From Clostridiaceae bacterium (lineage in GTDB: Bacteria > Bacillota > Clostridia > Saccharofermentanales > DTU023): a stretch of 41,786 nucleotides of DNA. The notes beneath the pieces are model-generated. The model was not told the origin of the DNA and made no database searches. It saw only the letters and a program-made list of their open reading frames with translations. Location: assembly GCA_012521015.1 (NCBI GenBank), contig JAAYNE010000098.1:1-41786 (forward strand), in the 5' to 3' direction. Shown here one piece after another: positions 18,601 through 24,980 of the stretch. The position numbers and the translations under genes were made by a program. Positions within the stretch are counted from its first letter, which is position 1. Every line of letters begins with the position of its first letter.

Positions 18601-19546
18601 CAAAAGTCATGCTGACAGTCTTGGTTATGATCGAGGTTATAATGTTGGCTACACAGATGGATATGATGCAGTGCCTGTTCTGCAGGCGAGAAAAATACTG
18701 CCTGATCTAAATCGCGGCAATAGTCTTGGCAACTCTGCCATTGCCGGAGGGGCTTACGCTGTGCAGAGTGAAGATTTTATTTTCTTTCTTTCAAATGGGA
18801 ATATTTACAAAATGTCGGAGAGCGGAACGGAAACTGAGCTTTTGGTGGAGGAAAAAGATGCTGCTGCTTTAAGCTTCTACAATGGATGGTTGTATTATTC
18901 TTCCGGAGGGAATATTCTACAAACAAATATATATACTCTTGAAACCGACGTACTTTGTGAGAACTTGTCCGGAGAAATATGTATAGTAAACGATTGTTAT
19001 TATGTCAAAACAAATGACGGACTACATTTGCTGAATACGGTAACCGGCAAATTGACCTTTTTGAACAAATTATCTTCTTTAATGTCTTTGAACATAGTAG
19101 ATAACGGTTTGTTTTACATCGATGAAAACGATCATTCCTTATATAGTTCGAATCTAAATGGCAAAAACTTAACTAAAATCTTGGATCGGGATTGTAAAAG
19201 TATTTGTTTGTTTGAAGATACTCTCTTTTGTGCAGTTAATGATGAAAGAAAAAAAGAATTGATCATAATTCGTGAAGATTTTGAAAAAGCCAAAACTCTT
19301 TCCGAGATAAATGCTGTTATGATAAATGTAACCGAAAACGGAATATATTTTATCAATGGACATGATGGTACGATTAACTTGTGTTCGTTTGACGGACGTA
19401 TCAGAAATAGAATATCAAAGAACCGTGCTAATGATTTTAATATTGCCGGGAATTGGATTTTTTACCATAATGCCGCGGATGGGAATAGGCTATGGTGTGT
19501 GAGGCTTGATGGGGCCAATGATCACCCTGTACAGGTTGGAGAATAG
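15668..19546 (+). CDS. GT2 glycosyltransferase - Ser/Thr kinase - DUF5050-like propeller fusion
   Basis: A 1292-residue, four-part membrane protein. Residues about 34-85 hold membrane helices; 118-415 are a processive GT2 domain of the cellulose/hyaluronan synthase kind with SDDG (161-164), DKD (276-278), SED (368-370) and QRRYAYG (409-415) in place of QxxRW; helices follow at about 435-525 and 563-612. Residues 700-940 are a Hanks-type kinase: Lys735, alphaC Glu748, HRDIKPQN (823-830), DFG (843-845), SPE (868-870), SDIYSLG. No GxGxxG loop is seen. A helix at 951-975, a GY-repeat linker (986-999) and an outer six- or seven-bladed propeller with WIFYHNAADGNRLW near the end complete it. All key catalytic residues of both enzymes are present, so both are probably active; I infer that kinase state tunes polymer synthesis. 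Confidence 0.9.
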   Translation: MREKTSRRKRKIPKDQIKQRKIPENLGNSLCGVWPYLATLAIDAGIHIIFFFLYGRTFGSLLRYFLSFIFFIYPLQYIADTLWSLRPSVSDILAGKLQINRKYYMNTVRKEVAREDLLPVTISIPVYMEDNAVIFQTLRQSMVAMQRYHQYSGQESNIVVSDDGLAPMCGGYCTKEKIDRLIRTFSDDSSSLTRQEVQAVERVLFYRENRIPFVVRPQEGRRGLFKKSSNLNYTLRFGNAVAEGNSPESLTRKGQPFAGGYTEGTIRTNEIILLLDKDSGLKEKIIEAIIPEFAADDKLAYVQCATKAENLFENYYSYATGHQINNLFHNVWPCKALQGFFVPLIGHNVFLRKSILEKSGFWSEDKVSEDFDKAICFYGMGYHGKYAQLKGLEFTEYASRTFTEETCKQRRYAYGLLEMIFDGTIAPGTTRNCDRFYMLIYFFSLLNQVMLLPTVLYECYSGNIYLLWAGFIFCSACFIILPRIRTFFMRRRLPKEYAEQTIHIVILALSFVGHSYSILAGACRYLTNKIKKNNAPFPSTSVDKLEYRFTAGMKIMFEYIRKNKWFIVIVVLCLDRVIFMLTRKGIAPATVFTYCYILFCAVFIPFLLTPQFFAGLKVKQAVNKRKVTSDMEKFETDVSASIQKQENIVTAWNMDMQIVSPRIVDESGDNEFPSNDIEIFLNSYKKTFHDSLPEASMPEELLANYSYESCLRKDPEGKKEIYLLRREDKTGVLLKITQDYPEEDALEEAKLLEKLNHPGIPKVFDSFEYSGKKFILREYFEGRSLYEIVKKGGNLGAKDIFDIVLKLVDILSYLHSRVPPVIHRDIKPQNIIVGKDGSIHLIDFGIARFHKYERIQDTSVILTLDYASPEQYGFEQTTPLSDIYSLGVVMLFMATGRTARTGLESQIVNNRLRNLIEQCIAFNPKSRIQSVEQIRNYIMRDNNPRKSKRKRSLIVAALLLICTIFLSVLSYGIGLFKGKSHADSLGYDRGYNVGYTDGYDAVPVLQARKILPDLNRGNSLGNSAIAGGAYAVQSEDFIFFLSNGNIYKMSESGTETELLVEEKDAAALSFYNGWLYYSSGGNILQTNIYTLETDVLCENLSGEICIVNDCYYVKTNDGLHLLNTVTGKLTFLNKLSSLMSLNIVDNGLFYIDENDHSLYSSNLNGKNLTKILDRDCKSICLFEDTLFCAVNDERKKELIIIREDFEKAKTLSEINAVMINVTENGIYFINGHDGTINLCSFDGRIRNRISKNRANDFNIAGNWIFYHNAADGNRLWCVRLDGANDHPVQVGE

Positions 19547-19552
19547 AGTTCC

Positions 19553-21136
19553 ATGTCAATCAAATCGAAATTCAAATGGGAAGGCCAAGAACGCTCTGTT
19601 TTTGAAATTGTTTCGGAAGATGGAATCATGCAACCGAATGAAATTTTGTTTGTTGTTCAGCAAATATGTAATTTGTTGAATAGACAATATCATGATGATA
19701 TATCGAAGTTTCATGGATATATTTATCCGAAAAATATTATCATAGATAAGACAGATCGTATCAAAATATCTGAATCCATACGACCGGTTTTTGAACGGGA
19801 AGCTTATATTCCTCCGGAGCAAAGCCAATCCGATAATTATACTTTTGGAGCTATTGTATATGGGTTAGGCGTGCTTATGATTTTTATGGCAACCGGTCAT
19901 GAAAAGAAAACAAATTTGGAATCGTTTATTGAAAATCGTGCACTACGTAATCTGATTGAACAATGTATTGCTTTCGATCCACAGTCACGTTTTCACAATA
20001 TAAAAGAACTACTGAGTGCGATAAAAAGAACAAAGATTTCTCTGAGAAAAACGTTGCCTGTCTTTATGATATTAGCCTGTGTCTTTTTAATATCAGGTTT
20101 GATCTTTTATTTTTATCAACATGGAAAAATGCGAGGTAACTCAATCGGAGAAAATTCCGGCTACGCAACAGGCTATGTAATCGGCTATGAAAAAGGTTTT
20201 TCAGATGCGCCGGGAATTGGAATAAATAATCCTGTTTTTGATTCGAAAAGCGGAAATCTTTCAGGAAATTATGCGTCAGAATTAGGTGCAATTGTAGCTA
20301 ATGGTGAAAATGAAGTGTTTTTTATTTTCAAAGATAATATATATCAGATGAATCCTTACACAGAAGAAATTACGATGTTGCGATCGAATGTTGAAGCAAA
20401 TGACCTCAATTATTTTGAGGGATGGCTTTATTTCTGTACAGCTGAAAAGATTTTTAGAATTAATCCTTATACCTTAAAGGAAGAAGAATTTTGTGATTCA
20501 CATTCGGGAGATCTTTATATTGTTGATGGAATTTTTTATCTTTATGACAGCTCCGGAACCGGATATTTGTATGAGATAGATCCTGAGACGAAAACACTTA
20601 CACAATTAAGCGGTTCGATGGAATACCTTTGCCTTAATATTGTAGACAAGAAGCTGTATTATATTGATTCAGATAAAAACAATCAAATTTATTGTAGTGA
20701 TTTAGATGGCGGAAATTTGAATCTGATTAACAGTAATTACTGTGAGAGTTTTTGCATTAATAATGATAAAATATTTGCCTGTACATACAATTTTAAAGAA
20801 GATTCAAGTATAGATAATGTTGAAAAAGATTCAAATACATATTGGGAAAGCTCCTTGATCAGTATGGATTTAGATGGTGGAAATCTTGAAAGTTTGACAA
20901 ATGTCTCTGCACATTATCCGAATGTTACAGATGGAGGAATTTTTTATATTGGAGGTCAGAATAAAACTCTCGAATGGATGTCTTTAGACGGAAGAACCCA
21001 CTATACCATTGTGCCTTCAAGTACCGGTTCATATAACGTTGCAGGGCGCTGGATATTCTATCGAAATGAAGAAGACAACGGCAATCTGTGGCGAGTACGA
21101 ATTGACGGCTCAGGAAATACTAAGTTAGCTCATTAA
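19553..21136 (+). CDS. Pseudokinase - TM - DUF5050-like propeller protein (paralogue of preceding C-half)
   Basis: The 527 residues align with the last 570 or so of the preceding protein. The kinase N-lobe is missing, so there is no ATP-binding lysine. Where the relative has HRDIKPQN this protein has HGYIYPKN (54-61), losing the catalytic Asp (Tyr56) and the loop Lys (Tyr58); DFG is SES (73-75); APE survives as PPE (87-89), and LRNLIEQCIAFDPQSRF is almost unchanged. A helix (about 167-187), the GYxxGYxxGY linker (203-212) and the propeller are kept. It therefore cannot be a conventional kinase and likely serves as receptor or allosteric partner. It starts 6 bases after the fusion gene. Confidence 0.9.
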   Translation: MSIKSKFKWEGQERSVFEIVSEDGIMQPNEILFVVQQICNLLNRQYHDDISKFHGYIYPKNIIIDKTDRIKISESIRPVFEREAYIPPEQSQSDNYTFGAIVYGLGVLMIFMATGHEKKTNLESFIENRALRNLIEQCIAFDPQSRFHNIKELLSAIKRTKISLRKTLPVFMILACVFLISGLIFYFYQHGKMRGNSIGENSGYATGYVIGYEKGFSDAPGIGINNPVFDSKSGNLSGNYASELGAIVANGENEVFFIFKDNIYQMNPYTEEITMLRSNVEANDLNYFEGWLYFCTAEKIFRINPYTLKEEEFCDSHSGDLYIVDGIFYLYDSSGTGYLYEIDPETKTLTQLSGSMEYLCLNIVDKKLYYIDSDKNNQIYCSDLDGGNLNLINSNYCESFCINNDKIFACTYNFKEDSSIDNVEKDSNTYWESSLISMDLDGGNLESLTNVSAHYPNVTDGGIFYIGGQNKTLEWMSLDGRTHYTIVPSSTGSYNVAGRWIFYRNEEDNGNLWRVRIDGSGNTKLAH

Positions 21137-21158
21137 AATATTCTTTTTCAGCTTACCA

Positions 21159-21216
21159 GGTGACAACGCAGCGGCTTTTGCCACGATTCTTTAGCATAAG
21201 TTGCAACGTTGTCACT
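21159..21216 (+). repeat. 58-bp structured repeat, copy 1 (possible terminator)
   Basis: GGTGACAACG at 21159-21168 pairs with CGTTGTCACT at 21207-21216, and an inner GGC-TTTT-GCC hairpin sits inside the 5' half. A T-run directly follows, so it may end the 14383-21136 transcript. It is one of two copies 82 bases apart. Confidence 0.6.
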
Positions 21217-21240
21217 TTTTGATTATTTATCGACTTGTAT

Positions 21241-21298
21241 GGTGACAACACAACAGCTTTTGCTACAGCGTTTTGGCATAAGTTATAACGTTGTCACC
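21241..21298 (+). repeat. 58-bp structured repeat, copy 2
   Basis: Same length as copy 1 and about 75% identical, with the outer arms GGTGACAAC / GTTGTCACC preserved. In the inner hairpin the G-C closing pair of copy 1 is A-T here (AGC-TTTT-GCT), a compensatory change that argues for selection on structure. Confidence 0.6.
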
Positions 21299-21329
21299 GT
21301 TACAATTTTTCTTTCATAATGAATGTTCT

Positions 21330-21352
21330 TTTGTATGCTCCAAGCATACAAA
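21330..21352. promoter_or_regulatory. Inverted repeat, candidate operator, copy 1
   Basis: TTTGTATGCT (21330-21339) and AGCATACAAA (21343-21352) are perfect 10-bp arms around CCA. No T-run follows. It lies 72 bases before the zinc-ribbon membrane gene. A relative stands at 24876-24902. Confidence 0.6.
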
Positions 21353-21424
21353 CCATCTGAAATTCCATTCTATATTGTAAATGAATAATAATCATACATA
21401 TAAAGGTCCGGAAGGAATTTTTAT

Positions 21425-23041
21425 GTGAACAAGTACAACAATATCAGTAGGAGAAAAACAGTGCTGGAAATATTAGGAATAATACTATTGAGTAATGTAA
21501 ACCGGAAGAATGCTTTGGCTCGCGGACGCAAACCGGGAGGTTTCATAGCGCTTACCATCTGTCTGTGGCTGGGTTTAGAGTTTTTAGGTGCTTTTATCGG
21601 CATAATGGCGAAACTCGGTTTCGGCTCATATATTCTTGCCATCGTCATGGCTGCGATCGGTGCCGTCATCTCGTATCTTGTAGCGAAAAACTGTAAACCG
21701 GGCACTTATGTGCCATCGGCGCCGATGATGCAAAACTATACCGCGAATGTTGAGCCGCTTGCTGGTTCCGGACCACCACAAATGCAGTATGCGGCTATGC
21801 CGTATTCAGGAAACGAACAAGGAACACCAACTTCGTTTTGCCATAAATGTGGTGCACCGTTGATCGAAGGTGCACTGTTTTGTGGAAACTGCGGACAACA
21901 GCGCTTTATACAGGTTGAAACTGCCAACACTCGGACACCCGAAACAGAAGCTGCTGTACTGTTCCCGTTTAATAGCGAAGAAACAGTTCCCTATACAGTA
22001 AAACCGATGCGTGCCGTATGGACAGCAGTTTGGGTTATCGGTGCCTGGATTATGATCTTTATCGCCCATATTTTTTTAGGCATCCATCTTTTATACTGCA
22101 ATGCCGTTTCGGCTGTGATTGTTCATGTCCTTTTCGGTACGGGTATGTATCTGCTTATGCAAAAGAGCGTAAAATACAAGGTGTTTGCAGCTGGTACCAT
22201 GGTCATTGCCGTACTAATTAATATTTTTAATTATTATTTACTGCATATTCCTTTACTAAGAGAAAGCCCTTTCAGGCTGAAAGAGTTGTTTACGATTCCG
22301 ATTTCCCCTTTGATGATTATAAGTATCCTTCTGCGAGCATTTGTTGTTGCAGGTGGTGCGCTATTTTTTGCCTGGCTTTTGGGACCAAAACAACAGCGGG
22401 AACCGTCTCTTAATAACGGCACAACAGCTGTTTCGGATATGAGGGCCAAAGTTGAAAAGAAGAGAGTTTGGCAGACAGCGTTATACACTGTATTGGTGGG
22501 CGTACCGGTCTGTATAATTTTTATCCTTGCTACCTCGCCGATATACTTGCAGCGCCCTTTGTTTCTGCTGCAATTTTTGATCGGATGTTTACTCACAGCG
22601 ATGACATTGATTTTCACTCCTCCTGCTTTACATGGACTTTCCACTATGAGTACTAAGCACATACGACTTTCAGGCTGGGGACTCGTCTGGTGTTGGCTCT
22701 GTGTGGCAGGGATGTTATTTTCGCTCGTGATGTGTATAGTATATGCGGTATCCTCCTTTGCAGCACCCATGTACTCCTCTCAGCTTTTCATGAGTATTAC
22801 CTTGCTTACGGGCTTTATCATGCTGATCGCAAGAAGACGCTCGGGTTGGTACGTTATTCTGTTCGGTGCGTATATTTCGCTTGTCGGGCAGTTTGATGAA
22901 TCTCTTAGTGCCGTTATCCAGGGAGCAAATCATTACATTCCGTTTTTAATAGGTGCGATATTTGGCTCTTTGAATCCGCTGATCACGTGGCTTTCCATAC
23001 GGGGAGCCTGGCGTGCATCTGATATCCGTCCCCGATTTTAG
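21425..23041 (+). CDS. Polytopic membrane protein with inserted zinc ribbon
   Basis: The 538 residues have two N-terminal membrane helices (about 40-62 and 66-86), then a loop with a zinc ribbon (Cys139, Cys142, Cys153, Cys156 in CHKCG...CGNCG), then roughly nine further helices from residue 200 to the end. It begins at GTG 21425, since the ATG two bases earlier meets TGA; GGAAGG at 21410-21415 is the ribosome site. No catalytic motif is seen. It is followed 27 bases later by a receptor kinase, so the pair likely forms a transcription unit and may work together. Its codons look richer in G+C than the island genes before it. Function unknown. Confidence 0.75.
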   Translation: MNKYNNISRRKTVLEILGIILLSNVNRKNALARGRKPGGFIALTICLWLGLEFLGAFIGIMAKLGFGSYILAIVMAAIGAVISYLVAKNCKPGTYVPSAPMMQNYTANVEPLAGSGPPQMQYAAMPYSGNEQGTPTSFCHKCGAPLIEGALFCGNCGQQRFIQVETANTRTPETEAAVLFPFNSEETVPYTVKPMRAVWTAVWVIGAWIMIFIAHIFLGIHLLYCNAVSAVIVHVLFGTGMYLLMQKSVKYKVFAAGTMVIAVLINIFNYYLLHIPLLRESPFRLKELFTIPISPLMIISILLRAFVVAGGALFFAWLLGPKQQREPSLNNGTTAVSDMRAKVEKKRVWQTALYTVLVGVPVCIIFILATSPIYLQRPLFLLQFLIGCLLTAMTLIFTPPALHGLSTMSTKHIRLSGWGLVWCWLCVAGMLFSLVMCIVYAVSSFAAPMYSSQLFMSITLLTGFIMLIARRRSGWYVILFGAYISLVGQFDESLSAVIQGANHYIPFLIGAIFGSLNPLITWLSIRGAWRASDIRPRF

Positions 23042-23068
23042 TTCGTTTTTTACAGGAGGTGAATTCGC

Positions 23069-24802
23069 TTGTCCGATGTATCAGAATTTTTGCAATTATA
23101 TAGCGAAAAGCTCCAAGAGGAAATAGCCGGTGCAGATATGCCCCCGGAACTGACAAAGGGATTTGTCTTTGACAGTTTGATAAAACAAAATGACGGAAAA
23201 GAAGTCTATTTTATCACCCGTAAATCAGACGGTTTGCGTGCCGTACTCCGTATTACAAGTAAGGAGAGCAGCGAAGATGCCACTGCCGAAAGCATGATAC
23301 TGGCAAAGCTTGATCATCCGGCCATACCGAAAATTTTGGGTGTGTGGGAACATAATGGACGCAGTTTCATGGTGCGAGAATATTTTGAGGGTGGTGACCT
23401 CAATGCCTTCATCCGTAAACACGGTACGCTGAGCCGGGAAATACTGTTTGATATTATATTGCAATTGTGCGAAATTCTGACCTATATTCACGAGCAAAAT
23501 CCTGCCGTTATTCACCGGGATATCAAACCGGAAAACATCATTATTTCAAATAAAAATGAGGTGAAACTCATAGACTTCGGCATTGCCCGTGATTTCAAAA
23601 CGGAAACTGATAGTGATAGGGATACGCAGATTGCGGGTACAAGGGCATACATGGCACCAGAACAATTCGGTAGCGAACAAACCGATCACCGTGCGGACAT
23701 TTATTCTTTGGGTATGGTTATGATTTTTTTGGCTACGGGAAAAACCAAGAAACAAAATCTGAAAGTTACTTATCCATATAAAGAATTGGTCTCAATTATT
23801 GAAAAATGCCTCAGAAAAGACCGTGATCAGCGTTTTAAGACGGCGGCACGCCTGAGAAGCAAAATCCTTTGGGTTCGGCGACGACTTACCAATAAGATAC
23901 TAATTGTTGTCGGGATCTGTCTAGTAGTTGTCGCAGCCTTTTTAACCGGGCTGTTAATCGGACAAAAGCAAGGTTTTAAAAACGGTGTGGATTTCATTAT
24001 GGATGTTCCTGCCTATAAGAATCGTCCGTTTACAGAAGAGGAACTTATAGAACCGATTACCTTTGACAGTGAATATCTCGATTTAGCGGTGCGAACTATT
24101 TTGAACAAACAGCAAGGCGACACGATTTACCGTACCGAAGTTAACAACCGCATTGATGCAATTCGAATTTATGGAACCTATATCCTTCATCCGGATTTGG
24201 AGGATAAATTGATCAAAACGCATGTGGACAAAGGAACAGTCAGTTATATTACTGATACAGGGTTTCGAATTGATGGGCGAGGCGATATCAGTTCTCTTGC
24301 GGATATTCCGAACATGTACTACCTGCGCAACTTGACGTTAACCTCACAATCTATTTCCGATCTCTCTCCTCTTTCAGGAATGAAGCTGGAAAAGATTAAT
24401 TTAAGCAATAATTTTGTGGGTAATTTACTGTCGCTGAAAGATATGGCGACACTGCGCGAGCTGGATGTTTGCCAAAACCCTCTGCGTGACCTCACACCGA
24501 TTTCTCGCCTGCTTTCACTGGAAAGCCTTGACATCAGCCAAACACAGGTGACAGATCTGATGCCGCTTGCCGAGCTTACCAAACTGCAAACACTGAACCT
24601 GGAATATTGCGATATTGAAGATATAAGTGTATTGGCAAAGCTGCCTAATTTGCGAGAGGTTGATGTAAGTAATACGCTTATCACCGACCTTTCGCCGCTC
24701 ATAAGGCCGCATAATTCCGTGACAGTACGTTGTGTGGGGTTGCCCCGGAGTGTTATTGATGCCGTGCGAGATAATCCGGGCATTGTATTGGTTGAGGAAT
24801 AG
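23069..24802 (+). CDS. Receptor-type Ser/Thr kinase with extracytoplasmic leucine-rich repeats
   Basis: Residues about 30-265 are a Hanks-type kinase with alphaC Glu74, HRDIKPEN (149-156), DFG (169-171), APE (196-198) and HRADIYSLG. The position of the usual VAIK lysine is arginine (AVLRI, Arg61), and no glycine-rich loop is recognisable. A membrane helix spans about 275-297, then a juxtamembrane GQKQGFKNG, and an outer domain with at least four leucine-rich repeats (for example LRNLTLTSQSISDLSPL, LESLDISQTQVTDLMPL, LQTLNLEYCDIEDISVL). TTG 23069 follows a perfect AGGAGGT at 23054-23060. The kinase part resembles that of the GT2 fusion (REYFEG, LIDFGIAR). Activity is uncertain because of Arg61; the LRRs suggest ligand sensing. 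Confidence 0.9.
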   Translation: MSDVSEFLQLYSEKLQEEIAGADMPPELTKGFVFDSLIKQNDGKEVYFITRKSDGLRAVLRITSKESSEDATAESMILAKLDHPAIPKILGVWEHNGRSFMVREYFEGGDLNAFIRKHGTLSREILFDIILQLCEILTYIHEQNPAVIHRDIKPENIIISNKNEVKLIDFGIARDFKTETDSDRDTQIAGTRAYMAPEQFGSEQTDHRADIYSLGMVMIFLATGKTKKQNLKVTYPYKELVSIIEKCLRKDRDQRFKTAARLRSKILWVRRRLTNKILIVVGICLVVVAAFLTGLLIGQKQGFKNGVDFIMDVPAYKNRPFTEEELIEPITFDSEYLDLAVRTILNKQQGDTIYRTEVNNRIDAIRIYGTYILHPDLEDKLIKTHVDKGTVSYITDTGFRIDGRGDISSLADIPNMYYLRNLTLTSQSISDLSPLSGMKLEKINLSNNFVGNLLSLKDMATLRELDVCQNPLRDLTPISRLLSLESLDISQTQVTDLMPLAELTKLQTLNLEYCDIEDISVLAKLPNLREVDVSNTLITDLSPLIRPHNSVTVRCVGLPRSVIDAVRDNPGIVLVEE

Positions 24803-24875
24803 ATATTAATAGAACAAGAGCTTCTTCAACTCAGCATGAGAATTATTTTTCTTATGGTAGATCGAAATTAAATGT

Positions 24876-24902
24876 CGTTTGTATGCTTTCTGCATACAAA
24901 CG
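24876..24902. promoter_or_regulatory. Inverted repeat, candidate operator, copy 2
   Basis: CGTTTGTATGC (24876-24886) and GCATACAAACG (24892-24902) are perfect 11-bp arms around TTTCT. The core TTTGTATGC/GCATACAAA is the same as at 21330-21352, with a different loop. A possible promoter (TTAATT, 17 bases, TATAGT at 24929-24934) begins 3 bases downstream. No T-run, so a terminator is less likely. Confidence 0.6.
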
Positions 24903-24980
24903 GTGTTTAATTAAATATTAATCTATCAATATAGTAATACTACTTTATGATGATCAAAATGTGAGGAAGGAGAAGATTTC

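Noticed and set aside
21330-21352. Intrinsic terminator
   Set aside because: The stem is A+T-rich and followed by CCATCTG rather than a T-run; the second copy also lacks one.
22234-22770. 178-codon antisense ORF inside the zinc-ribbon membrane gene
   Set aside because: Shadow of a real gene with membrane helices on the other strand; no start signals or recognisable motif.
24319-24783. 154-codon antisense ORF in the LRR region
   Set aside because: Product of the repetitive leucine codons read backwards; serine/leucine-rich without domain features.
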